A stretch of DNA of 64,000 bases from Notamacropus eugenii (taxonomy: Eukaryota > Chordata > Mammalia > Diprotodontia > Macropodidae): NCBI RefSeq assembly GCF_028372415.1, contig NC_092874.1, forward strand, positions 239,422,069 to 239,486,068. The letters run 5' to 3'. Of the stretch, positions 54,451 through 63,852 are shown piece by piece (position 1 is the first letter of the stretch; each line of letters opens with the position of its first letter). Below the pieces are notes generated by a model. That model was not told the origin of the DNA. It saw only the letters and a program-made list of their open reading frames with translations, and ran no database searches. The position numbers and the translations under genes are program-made.

Positions 54451-55554
54451 CGAAGGAGGGGGAAGCTGCTGACCAGTCAACCTTATAGTTATATAAGGTC
54501 ACAGTAACCTTACAGGGTCATTGAGAGGAAAAGTATTTTGCAAACTTTAAATTTGAGTTACAAATAAGATATAGAATTTGTAAAAATCAGAGTCAGAGGG
54601 GAAAATGTGGCACAGTGTGACATGACCAACTCCTAGAACCACATCAAATTTTTCCTGATCAACAGCTGGCATGAAGTGATTTGGTTTGGGGATTTTTGGC
54701 AACCATGATATGGGTTCCTTCCCTCCATGGGAGCCCCTAGTGATCTCCGATCTTTTCTCCCAGAAGTTATCCTTTAGCAACACCACAAGAGTGAGTTTTT
54801 GGTGATGCTGCTACATTACTCTTACGTATTAAAAAAGAATTATAATTGCATTTCCCTTTGTTAGAGCTGGCTTTGCTGGGCTGCATGAGGACCAGGCAGT
54901 ATTCACAGATATATCTCCGGACCAACTGACTCACACCCAATACCTTCTAGTCAGCCCCGGCCATCCCCTGTCCATCCCTTAGTCTTGCTCAAAAGAGGTG
55001 GACTGAATCGAATGAATGAAGAAGCTTGGCTGATGGAAGACACAGTCTGAGCTGACAGCAGTGAGATGTATTGAGTGAACAGCAGGATTTTTTTTTTCTC
55101 TAGGATTCTAATTACGGAAAAGCAATTAAAAAAGGCAGACTAATTGCTAGGATACCTAATTCACTCTTTGGGCTGTCATTTAGTTAATGGAAGAGACCGA
55201 GATGGCAGTAAGTATGAAGTATTGGTAAGCATGAAGTTTTAAAGATGGGAGGAGAGGATGTCACTAGGAGCACATGGGCACCACATGTCTGGTATGGCCC
55301 AGACAACGGCATGCCACTGCCAAACTGGTTCCCCTATTTCATGATCCTTTTGCATCATTGGACTGAAAGAACTCTCAGCCCTCGGTGTTTGGGTTTGTTA
55401 ACTAGAAGCCAGTTGATGGTTTTACTTGCTTCAAACATGTTTCCAAAGCCCTCAAGCTCTCACTACCTCTGCAAGTAAATGTCCCCTCAGATCACTTGGG
55501 GAATCCCCAAGGTCAAGACAACTTTATGGTAAACAAGGGAATAATAAGTTCACT
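54451..55554. other. Unique-looking stretch with homeodomain-motif cluster
   Basis: About 1.1 kb with no recognised interspersed repeat. Within 55105-55190 five TAAT-type motifs occur. No exon is seen. It is the longest clean block left of the PPM1H 3' UTR apart from 57.1-57.9 kb. Confidence 0.4.
55105..55190. promoter_or_regulatory. Candidate homeodomain-binding cluster
   Basis: TAATTA at 55109, CAATTA at 55123, TAATTG at 55141, TAATTC at 55157 and TTAATGG near 55184 lie within about 80 bp, preceded by a T-rich tract. TAATTA/TAATTG cores are the usual targets of homeodomain proteins. AT-rich background makes chance possible. Confidence 0.3.
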
Positions 55555-55650
55555 GGTTCATAGAGTCACAGTTATAGAATACCTCGGAGGTCATCTGGTC
55601 CAACGCCTTCATTCTGTAGGTAGGGACATGGTGACTCAGAGAAGTGACTA
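55555..55650 (-). mobile_element. MIR3 fragment
   Basis: 'CACAGTTATAGAATACCTCG', 'GAGGTCATCTGGTCCAACGC' in antisense. Confidence 0.75.
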
Positions 55651-55804
55651 TTGGATCAGAGTTGTAAAAATGCTAGCAGAAAAATCAACCCTTGTGCTTC
55701 AACCCAAGTTCCTGTTTTCATCGCCCACAGGAGCAACGTCTCACAGAGTAATCTGATGGTGTTTGTGTGTTTACATATGTTCTCCCAGAATCATTTGAGA
55801 AGCG

Positions 55805-56050
55805 GTGTTAGGGCAGCTAGACAGATAAGAGCACTAGGTCTGGAGTCAGGAAGACTCCTCTTGGTGAGGTCAAAGTCAACCTCAGATACTAGCTACATGA
55901 TCCTGGGTAAGTCACTTATCCTTGTTTGCCTCAGTTTCCTCATCTGTAAAAGAAGCTGGAGGAGAAAATGGCAAATCACTCCAGTATCTCTGCCAAGAAA
56001 ACCCCAATTGGGGTCACAAAGAGTCAGATACAACTGAAAACTGAACAATA
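55805..56050 (+). mobile_element. MAR1 CORE-SINE, near full length
   Basis: 'AGGGCAGCTAGACAGATAAG', 'CTGGAGTCAGGAAGACTCCT', 'CTGGGTAAGTCACTTATCCT', then the BovB-like tail 'TATCTCTGCCAAGAAAACCC' and 'AAAGAGTCAGATACAACTG', and an A-rich end. Confidence 0.93.
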
Positions 56051-56099
56051 AAAATTAAGGGGGAAAAAATGCCTGACCTTCCTTATGGAGCACTAGAAT

Positions 56100-56410
56100 A
56101 TGTTTCATAGTTTAGAGCTGGAAAGAATTTTAGAGTTCATCTAGTCCAACCCTCTTTTTTACAGATGAGACAACTGAGGCCAAAGAGGTTGAGGTCATGT
56201 TTGATCCTAAAAACACTGCCATCTATGCGACACATAGTAACATGTAACACAAAAAATAACATATGCTATTACTTCCATTTTTTGGATAAGGAAAATGAGG
56301 CCTTCAGATTAAGTTAATGTGCCCAAGATCACCTAATAATAATGGAAATGGATCCAAAAATTAGGTTTCCTTGACTTCAAGTCTGGCAGTCTGTCCACTA
56401 AGAAGTGTTG
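56100..56410 (-). mobile_element. MIR3 then MIR fragments
   Basis: 56100-56205 is MIR3 ('TTAGAGCTGGAAAGAATTTT', 'TCATCTAGTCCAACCCTC'). 56245-56410 is a worn MIR ('TTTGGATAAGGAAAATGAGG', 'AATGTGCCCAAGATCACCTA', 'GCAGTCTGTCCACTAAG'). Confidence 0.8.
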
Positions 56411-56444
56411 CTTCTCTGTGTGGATGAGAATCCCTGCTGACAAG

Positions 56445-56640
56445 GTAACACAAGCTGCATAGTACAACGGACAGAGCACTTGGGCTTTGGCATCACAGGA
56501 TACGACATTTAAATCCTTCCTCTGTTTCCTCATATGTAAAATGGGTGGATTGGGCTAGGACAGTTAAGCTCTGGGCCTCACTTTCCTCATATGTAAAATG
56601 GGTGGATTGGGCTAGGATAGTTAAGCTCTAGAGTTATGAT
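56445..56640 (+). mobile_element. MIR-type SINE with internal 57-bp tandem duplication
   Basis: Head 'CATAGTACAACGGACAGAGC'. From 56525 a unit starting TTTCCTCATATGTAAAATGG and including 'GGATTGGGCTAGGA' and 'AGTTAAGCTCT' is repeated from 56582. The period is 57 bp and the copies are nearly identical (GGACAG versus GGATAG), so the duplication is recent compared with the SINE. Confidence 0.85.
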
Positions 56641-56649
56641 CCTAAATTG

Positions 56650-56699
56650 GTGAACACAGGACTTAGAACTGGAAAGGGCCTTAATGACCAACTAGTTCA
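56650..56699 (-). mobile_element. MIR3, left part (split by MAR1)
   Basis: 'TTAGAACTGGAAAGGGCCTT' and 'ACCAACTAGTTCAC' are reversed MIR3. It continues at 56936-57070 ('GAGACTAGGAAACTGAGACC', 'GGATTTGAACCCAAGTTTTC'). Confidence 0.8.
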
Positions 56700-56935
56700 C
56701 TTTGTCGTTGCTGCTGGATCATTTCAGTCATGCCTGACTCTCTGAGACCTCGCTGAGGGTTTTCTTGGCAAAGGAGTGGTTTGCCATCACCTTCTCTGGC
56801 TTATTTTACAGATGAGGAAACTGAGGCAAACAGGGTTAAGTGACTTGGCTTGGGTGACATAGCTAGAAAGTGTCTGACATCAGATTCAAACTCAGGTCCT
56901 TCTGGCTCCAGATCTGGCATTCTATCCACTGCCTA
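56700..56935 (-). mobile_element. MAR1 CORE-SINE inserted in MIR3
   Basis: 'CATTTCAGTCATGCCTGACT', 'GAGGGTTTTCTTGGCAAAGG', 'TTTTACAGATGAGGAAACTG' and 'CAGATTCAAACTCAGGTCCT' in reverse MAR1 order. Confidence 0.92.
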
Positions 56936-57070
56936 CTCTCACCCCCTTAGAGACTAGGAAACTGAGACCCAGAGACATGATGTTTTCATGGTTCCATAGC
57001 TAGGATTTGAACCCAAGTTTTCTGACTTCAAATCTATAGTCTTTTCCGTTGTACACCATACTCTCTATTC
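56936..57070 (-). mobile_element. MIR3, right part
   Basis: Continues the MIR3 broken at 56699: 'CCTTAGAGACTAGGAAACTG' and 'TGGTTCCATAGCTAGGATTT' followed by the head with 'CGTTGTACACCATAC'. Confidence 0.78.
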
Positions 57071-57074
57071 CCTC

Positions 57075-57970
57075 TTCTGAACATGCTCCATTAGGCTACA
57101 TTTCTCTTAGTCCCTACAAGTTACAGAAAAATTTCTAACTACTTTACAGGTACACTTTCCTCCACTACTAATTTTTAATCATTTTATGCCAACTATGCAA
57201 GATAACTTTGCAAGGAAATTGTCCAATAGCACGCGTCACCAGAATACTGAAAAGGGTTAGAGCTTCGGTTTTGGGGAAACAAAACTGATTACTATATACA
57301 AGCCTACAAACCTATTTTCTCCAAGGATTAATTCCTTTTCTTCCCCCCTCCCTCCAACACCCCTTTTTAAGATGGTAATTTATTGATCTGTAATATCCTT
57401 CAAAATTTGCTTTTCCTAAGTAAATGCTTAGTACAGATTCAGTGTATTTTTGGCAATCACTGTGAACCTCCTCTTCAGAACTATTCGTCCAATTGTTAGT
57501 ATTTTATCAATTCTCTTAGTTTCCTAAAGCTAAATGGAAGCAGCATTGCATGCTTATGTCTTATTTCAGAGACTGAAGTAGTAGTACTTTCCCCCTCACC
57601 CCCTACCTGGTAACAGTCTTCCTTCTACAAGAACATCTCCTATGCATGTAAGCAGGTCAGGAAGTCACCAACCCACTTAAATGGACAACTCACTACTTCT
57701 CTTAGCTGAGAACTTTCTTAGCCAGAGATGTTTATCTGTGCATTATTGCCGTCTCCACACCTAGCTTTTAGGTGTGCATTTTTACAGGCACCATCATCTC
57801 TGGTACTTGTGTTATTTCTGTAAAGGCTTAAAATACTCGCTTCATTTTCCCCTTTAATCGTTTTTGCATTTGCCTTACATTCGGGAGAGAGTTGTTCAAA
57901 ACGAAACCTTACGTGCCATTCTCAGAATGAAGAACTTCTTCTGCTGGGTGATCAGGCTTTGGAATTGCCA
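57075..57970. other. Unique-looking stretch downstream of PPM1H
   Basis: About 0.9 kb with no repeat recognised. In PPM1H direction it lies 0.2-1.1 kb beyond the proposed poly(A) site. No exon is supported. Confidence 0.35.
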
Positions 57971-57977
57971 AAGGCCT

Positions 57978-58046
57978 CCCCCCCTACCCCCCCGTGTTCC
58001 CCCCACCCCCCCCCCCCCCCCCCCCCCCCCCCGGCCCCCCCCCTCC
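57978..58046. repeat. Poly(C) tract with C27 run; G-rich on the minus strand
   Basis: C runs of 5-7, then 27 consecutive C (58006-58032), GG, and C9. On the minus strand, the PPM1H sense strand, this is a run of guanines able to form G-quadruplexes. It begins about 150 nt beyond the proposed PPM1H poly(A) site. Length in an assembly is unreliable for such runs. Confidence 0.95.
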
Positions 58047-58049
58047 TAA

Positions 58050-58130
58050 ACCTTTCTAATCCCTTTAGAGACGAGGAAACCGAGGCCCAGGGAGGTGATT
58101 TGCCCAAGGTTTCACTGCAAGCAGGACAAG
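58050..58130 (-). mobile_element. MIR/MIR3 fragment
   Basis: 'TTTAGAGACGAGGAAACCGA' and 'GATTTGCCCAAGGTTTCACT' in antisense. It is short, between the poly(C) and TA tracts. Confidence 0.7.
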
Positions 58131-58162
58131 AGACAAAAAACTCAGCCTTGATGAAGGTGTCC

Positions 58163-58202
58163 TATGTACATATATATATATATATAGTATATATATATAT
58201 CT
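58163..58202. repeat. (TA)n microsatellite
   Basis: About 18 TA units in two blocks split by GTA. It sits exactly where PPM1H mRNA cleavage would be expected. Confidence 0.92.
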
Positions 58203-58203
58203 T

Positions 58204-58209
58204 TTTATT
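58204..58209 (-). promoter_or_regulatory. PPM1H: Candidate PPM1H poly(A) signal
   Basis: TTTATT on plus reads AATAAA on minus. It lies 4.68 kb downstream of the PPM1H stop, at the edge of the repeat-poor block. A further AATAAA on minus at 59229-59234 could serve a shorter 3' UTR. Which one is used cannot be told from sequence. Confidence 0.5.
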
Positions 58210-59228
58210 TTAAAATGTCAATGAGCATATACATTTCTCCTTAGTTCTCCCTCAGGACATTGCACTTAAGTTTTTCAAATCACATACAGTAAGTCCTTTG
58301 TACTAAACAGTTTTCATTTGGGTGGGGGCACCTTACAAAAGTCAACATAGTGGGGAAGGGGGGGAGAAAGCAGAAAAATGTATTGTTCTGAAAGCCATTT
58401 TCTGACAGATTCTTCTCCTCCCTCTTCATCATGTAAAGGTCTTTGTGGGAAAATGCCCCAAAAATGGCAGGGTGTGGAAAGTATGGTGAACCCCAGCGAG
58501 AATGAAGAAAATGGAAACAAAAAACAGCAACAGTAAAGACTAGCCCTCCAAACATCTCCCAAATAGAAACAACAAAAAAAAACCCCCGGACACCCTGAAC
58601 AGACATCAACAAACACAACGTATTCGGGGAAGGACAGAAAGAGTGGGGCCCCTTCGGGCTCCTCATCCTTCAAGTAAATCACAGGTAGAAACTGGCCGGC
58701 ACGTACAGTCTCATTTGGTCACTGTCTACGTGGTAGGTACATGAACACATCTTCATCTAAGACAAAGGGGGAAAAAAAAGGAAAGCTATTTACACAAGAG
58801 GACGTGGTGGGGTGAGACCATCAGGCCTGTTCAAGCTGGCACTGCAATCCGGACCTAACCTTGGTTTTGGTCGGGCTGCCTACATGGTGTGTTATCCATC
58901 GGTGTGCCACATCACCAGCTCACCGCTGCCAAGGCCTGCTCTAATTCCAAGGTTGGCCAAACTCTTTGGAGCCAGAGCCGCAAGCCCTCTTGGAAGGCCA
59001 GAGGGAGCCGCTTGGCTTCAGCAACACCCACTGGTCTTTTGTACTGCGAGTTTCCAGTGTAGAATTCAGTCCAGTGGCCTGAGGCCTTTTCTATTTTTAA
59101 AAGTTGGGGGTGGGGGGGAGGTTTAGCCTGACACCTCTTTGTGAAAATCTCACTGCTCTTTCTTTCTCCCTGACTGTCCTGTAAAGGGCTACTTATCCAA
59201 GTAAAAAAAAAAGAAACCCCATTAAGGC

Positions 59229-59234
59229 TTTATT
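59229..59234 (-). promoter_or_regulatory. PPM1H: Alternative proximal poly(A) signal candidate
   Basis: AATAAA on minus (TTTATT on plus), which would give a 3' UTR of about 3.6 kb. No G/U-rich downstream element is obvious. Confidence 0.3.
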
Positions 59235-59321
59235 ATTCACTGGGGGAAAGAGTACAGAATGGCTTGGGCCCTTAAAGGGAAGGCTATATACCTGGTGACA
59301 TAAAAACCCCTCCCCTTGATG

Positions 59322-59330
59322 AATAAATAA
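59322..59330 (-). promoter_or_regulatory. AU-rich element nonamer in the 3' UTR
   Basis: AATAAATAA on plus gives UUAUUUAUU in the PPM1H transcript, the classic destabilising nonamer bound by TTP and HuR family proteins. A related UAUUUAUUU lies at 62568-62576, about 310 nt after the stop codon. Confidence 0.45.
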
Positions 59331-59544
59331 CAGCACGACTTCATGAAGGGGAGAGGTTGGAGCGCACACCTGGGAGACACCATGAGAGACTGGAATAGCA
59401 GATCATCATCAAAACAGAGCCCTTCTCAAAGGGTCCCAGAATTGGAAACCAAATCTCTTGATTTCCCGGATGTCTACTGCCTTGGCTAAAGCCCTGCAGG
59501 AGATGAAGGGTGGCATGGAAGCAAAGGGAGGGAAGAGGGGCTTT

Positions 59545-59559
59545 GGGGGGGGGGGGGGG
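59545..59559. repeat. G15 homopolymer
   Basis: Fifteen G on plus, read as C15 in the PPM1H transcript. Confidence 0.95.
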
Positions 59560-60752
59560 ATAGTTGACTATTAAAACTTCAGATGAAAATAGTGCAACCC
59601 TCCTTCCTGCCCCGGCCCCCTGCCCCCTTCCTTTCCCCAGAATGATGAAAATCAGAGCAGAACTCAGTGGAGAAAGCTTAGGTGCCCACAGAAGGGAGCT
59701 CCGAGGATAGTCACAGTTGGGTCCCCAAAGGCCGACTGACATGCGCTCCTCCTCTGTCACTGCTGAGCAGCCTTTGGTCAGGATTCAGCTTGGCTGTGAT
59801 AAGGGTGCAAAGCTTGGCTGATCTAATATCCCAGGGCCGACTGTGCAGAAAGAGGTTTGTGTATACATCCGAGATTCTAGAGGCTAAATCGGGAGGGGAA
59901 GTATGGGTTTGGGAGCAGTTTTCCTTGGAGCCATTCCGCTGCCTTTAATGAAAACAGTGTTGACAAAATATAGGGCTTGTAGAAGCTGGAGAAGCCCAGT
60001 TGGGAAATGGAAAGAGCCATCTTAAATAAGACAAGTGGGTGACTTGGGGGGAGGGAGGGATTCGGTTAAACAAATAAAATACCACAGGACTTTTAAAAAC
60101 TCTAACACCCAGGATAACTAGAATAACAAAATTGGGAAATGAAGACTTCCTCTGGGATAACTACAAGTGGATCTGGCTCAAAGTCAGACACACAAGACTT
60201 GGTGGCATGTCAATAAGTAGAATTGGGAGTGTGCTGCCTTTTGGGCTTACCAGGAAGTCCTCTGACACATTACCTAGACTCAGTCACTGCCACAGGGTGA
60301 AAGGACCTGTCAGGCCCATCTAGGGGAGGAAGGCAAATACATAGCAAGCTCATGTCACAAAGTGGCCTCCATGTGGGGCTCAAACAAACCATTTTGGTCA
60401 CTTAGTGCCATCTTACTCAATGTTCCTTTTGCAGTATCAGGACCCAGTCTTTTCTCCTTGCTTCACTCAATAGCCCTGCTTTCCAAGCCTGTCACACGTC
60501 AGAAGACAGTGCAGAATAGGGTTTGGGCTGTTTGAGAAATTCACCTCTTTACTAAATGGGACTTATTTTCCTTATGGCTTGTGAGTGGAATTTTTTGACG
60601 CTATCCTGAAATGACAAACACTCAAACGGTGGGGTTTCAGGGCTGGTGGAAGTGGGTGTCCTGGGGATAGCCTGAGACCTAGTGGCCATGCTGTGCACGG
60701 GGCTGCTGCTGCTCAGCTGTGACCAGGAGGTTCACTGGGTGCTAAGTCAAGA

Positions 60753-60755
<3 letters not shown>

Positions 60756-60795
<40 letters not shown>
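60756..60795. repeat. (GT)n with CG end, inside the 3' UTR
   Basis: About 16 GT units followed by GCGCGCG-type alternation. In the PPM1H transcript it is a CA repeat, a known binding context for hnRNP L. Alternating GT/GC is also Z-DNA-prone. Confidence 0.95.
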
Positions 60796-60796
<1 letters not shown>

Positions 60797-62886
60797 CATT
60801 ACCATTCATTCCATTTGTGTGAATGAACACAAGACAGAAAAAGGGAACAATTTCTTGGCCTCCCCCCACCTTGTTCAATATATGTCTTTCCTTGTTTGCG
60901 ACATCACATGCAGTCAACATGGGAACCATAGAAGTTAAAGCATCCCTCTCTCATCCCCTTTCCAGTCAGCCATCTCTACAGCGTAGCATCAAACCCAAGG
61001 GTGGATTTGATTTGCAGAGGAAGGAAGTGGAAGGGGGGCCCACCTCATGTGGGCAGACCTAGATGGACAAAGTGGTAACAGAAACTCCTCACAGCCAGCG
61101 GTTGGGGATAAATACCTGGTGAGCATCTTAGTACTGAAATGCCACTTGGCAGCTGACTACTTTATACATCATGGAATAGTTCCTGAGTAGGGAAGGCTCT
61201 AAGCCAATCCTAAGAAAATCTTAATGCCTCCAGGAATGCCAAAGACGTGGCAGCCTGTTGGAAATGCTGGCCCTCTTCTCCTCTGGGGAAGGAATTCAAA
61301 TATGTGTGAAACGTGGAACTGGCTAGCTGGCATTTTTTAGAATTACACCAACTCCCTTCTCTTTTACCGGCCTACAGAAATAGTTTTCATTAAGGAAGGT
61401 GGTTAGCTTGGTGAAGACACTTCAAGTATCTGAGGCTCACGGAGGAGACGTAGCTGGTGGACCCCACTCCCTGCTTCATCTCAGGTCTCACAAAGCAAAG
61501 CACTGTAGTTTGCACAGTAGTCAGAAAGAATATTTACTTCATTTTGAATCCCTCTTTTAAAAACATAAAGTTGGCAAGGTTTGGATTAGGGTTATGAAAG
61601 TAGGGTCCTTTGGTGTATGAGCAAGAACTGTGAAATCAAATCTCAAGATAAGAGATGGCAGGGAGGAAAGGTGAAGCAGTCTCTAGGGTGTAAGAGAGAC
61701 CAGATTGGAAAAACATTGATGAGTACCAGGGCAGCCTGAGACACCTGCCCCTGGTCTGTACAGGGATCCCAGTTTGGTTTTAGGTATGGATTGGGGAAAG
61801 AACATGACCTTGGATGCTGTGGTACTCCTCAAAGGAGGTATGGCTAAAAGGTCAATGTAAGAAACTTCCCAGCCACCCTGGTCTCCTAAACATTGCTTCA
61901 AACAGGTCTCCATATACACAGTGATCCTTTAAACAGGATGGGTGATAGGAGGAGACAGGGAGGCAGCCATTCAATGAATGTAAAACCCTACTCCCAGAGA
62001 GACACTTTGGACCCCCAACAGGAAAGACCAATGAGGATAATGGTGGATGCTAGAAAGGTCCAAGTGACTAACAGATTTTGGTGAAAACAAACTAATCTGG
62101 AAAGAGAACATGGCCTGGGACAACAATCACTATTATACAGCAATAGTGTTCTGTCATCCAGGGCCCTGTTCCACATGGCTGCTTGGGCCCTTGTAGGTAA
62201 GATAATACAGGGACTGTCTTGGGCTGGCTTTGGAAAATGCATTTCTCAGCAAGGAGTTGTGATATCCCAGCCCTGCACTCTGGACCAGGAAGATGGGGAT
62301 TCAAGGAATGCAAAAACACAAACCACCTCCCCCCACCCTCCCCACAAAAATCTACACCCATAAAAAACCACCCATGTCTTATAAGCTTTCCCTGTAACAA
62401 GCACCAGGCTGACTGGAGGACTTCCAGTGTCCAATCCAGCGTTCACTTAACAGTGACTTTCCAGTGTGTATCTTTCTCAGTTCTCAGGGAAGCTGGCAAT
62501 TTGATTGGCTGAACACCTTTGAACTGGTTTATACCTGAAAATGCTTGCTCCAACTACTCTGGAACAAAATAAATACTCGTATGGCCCCAAATGCGTAGGC
62601 CTCAACTTAGGTAATCTATAAAAGGAAGCAAGAGAAACCTGATGCACGAGAGAAGTCTTTGCATTTTGCTCTTGCTTAGTGCCCAATTCCCATGAACAGA
62701 GGAGAAGGTGGAATCCAAGAGATACCTGAAGCACTGTAAGATAGAGGCATTTGGGTCTCAGCAAACTCCTTGCCCACCTGGCATGGATTGAGAATGGAGG
62801 ATACCAACTGGAACTGACTTCTGCGTTTCCCTTCCTCAAAGAGACTCTTCCAACAACCCTCCCAGTCCCCTGGGCCATTGTAAGTC

Positions 62887-63034
62887 TCATGAGAGTTTGT
62901 TTCCGTGTATTAAAGGAATGACATAGACAGAAATGTCGTCTCCCGAGCCCAGGCGGTCGTTGGATATCCGCCAGCCTCTGTCCTTCAGCACACCTCGAGC
63001 TCGCATGACCAGGTCTTGAGCTGCCAGTGTATAC
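62887..63034 (-). CDS. PPM1H: PPM1H terminal coding exon (protein phosphatase 1H C-terminus)
   Basis: The minus strand codes 48 residues plus TGA (62887-62889): YTLAAQDLVMRARGVLKD, then RGWRISNDRLGSGDDISV and YVIPLIHGNKLS. GSGDD followed by IS and VYVI is the last conserved PPM/PP2C motif; its first Asp binds catalytic Mn/Mg. From memory this is Asp498 of the 514-residue human protein, so the exon covers about residues 467-514. The ending IHGNKLS points to PPM1H rather than PPM1J or PPM1M. PPM1H is a Golgi-associated Ser/Thr phosphatase that removes LRRK2-placed phosphates from Rab8A and Rab10; p27 is another reported substrate. The Arg codon before Tyr is split by the intron. The exon has no disruption. 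Upstream exons lie beyond 64000. Confidence 0.95.
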
Positions 63035-63060
63035 CTGCGCAGGAGGAAGCAGAAGCAAAA
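63035..63060 (-). promoter_or_regulatory. PPM1H: Splice acceptor of the PPM1H last exon
   Basis: Minus strand reads TTTTGCTTCTGCTTCCTCCT then GCGCAG and exon base G. It is a good polypyrimidine tract with a CAG acceptor; AG corresponds to 63035-63036. The open frame running through it into the intron is fortuitous. Confidence 0.9.
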
Positions 63061-63069
63061 GTCAATACA

Positions 63070-63250
63070 CAAGCATTTATTAGGCAGTTACTGTATGCCA
63101 GGCACTGGGCTAAGCAAGGAAGATGGGAATACTGAGAAAGGCAAAAAACACAGTCCTCCTTGCTTTCAGGGCGCTCACATTCTCATGAGGGAATCAGCAT
63201 GCAAGAAAAAAAATTGTCCAAACAAGATACACAGAATGTAAGAGAGGAAG
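63070..63250 (-). mobile_element. L2 3' end, antisense, in PPM1H intron
   Basis: 'AAGCATTTATTAGGCAGTTA', 'CTGTATGCCAGGCACTGGGC' and 'CAGGGCGCTCACATTCTCAT'. It starts only about 35 bp upstream of the acceptor AG, between branch-point region and intron body. Confidence 0.88.
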
Positions 63251-63670
63251 GCAGGAGACCGGCCTCAGTCAGGACTTGGGGCTCAAAAGGGGCGGGGCAG
63301 GGAAAGACAGCTGTGTAGTTGTACAAACACCATCAGGCCGGACCATGGAAATTCTGGGTATTCTGCAACGCTGACACTGGTCCCAATCCACATTTATCAC
63401 CCCTCCCCCGCACTTGTGCTTACACTGGGTCTTGCTTAGAAAGTCACTCAATTCCCTCATCATTGAATTCCCATGGAAACCAAACAAGAAAATACAAAAC
63501 AGAGGCACAGGAGATGGTCTTTTAGGCCTTTTGCCTGACTGGTTTGAGGTTGGACAATTTCTTTTCTGGGTCTGGGCCCATGGGCCAGTGCTTAGTTTCA
63601 TGGCTCAATTAATACATCTGCTGTTAGTTAGCCTTTCAAAAATGACAACTGTCTTGGCATCCCCTTAGTG

Positions 63671-63852
63671 CAGGGGAGTTTAACCTCTCTATGCATCATG
63701 GTTGCCTTTAGCAGTCGAGTGAAGCCGATGGCCCCCTGCTCAGAACGTCTTTGAACGTATCAGGGAAAATACGTAGACTTAACAAAGAAAACCAGTTGCA
63801 CTGAAATATAGTCACAAAAACATTTTTCCAAGTCCGGGGTGAAGAAACGCTG
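63671..63852 (+). mobile_element. hAT-like MITE in PPM1H intron
   Basis: CAGGGGAGTTTAACC at the left and a worn GAAACGCTG at the right, 182 bp, with 'AACCAGTTGCACTGAAATAT' inside as in the other copies. Flanks CCTTAGTG (63663-63670) and CCTTGGTA (63853-63860) agree in 6 of 8 bases. Confidence 0.78.

Larger units (their letters stand above)
58190..62886 (-). other. PPM1H: PPM1H 3' untranslated region (inferred)
   Basis: This 4.7-kb block follows the PPM1H stop codon on the minus strand and contains no MIR, L1, L2 or MAR1 that I can see, while flanking DNA is full of them. That contrast suggests selection or exonic status. From memory, human PPM1H also has a 3' UTR of several kilobases. Inside are an AU-rich nonamer (59322-59330 on minus), a G15 run (59545-59559 on plus) and a transcribed (AC)n (60756-60788). 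Several frames of 60-140 codons on both strands lack domains and are taken as non-coding. Confidence 0.7.

Noticed and set aside
57864-58049. Proline-rich frame over the poly(C) tract
   Set aside because: Product of the homopolymer, not a conserved protein.
905-58130. tRNA genes suggested by B-box-like GGTTCAAATCC phrases
   Set aside because: All lie in MIR/MAR1/CORE-SINE heads with worn arms; no cloverleaf is evident.
1-58190. let-7i precursor expected between MON2 and PPM1H in human
   Set aside because: I scanned for the TGAGGTAGTAG start and its complement and saw none. It probably lies left of the window. Synteny is recalled from human, not tested.
62477-63058. 193-codon minus-strand open frame at the PPM1H 3' end
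   Set aside because: It overlaps the true PPM1H exon in another frame, runs through the splice acceptor and into the 3' UTR, and has no domain.
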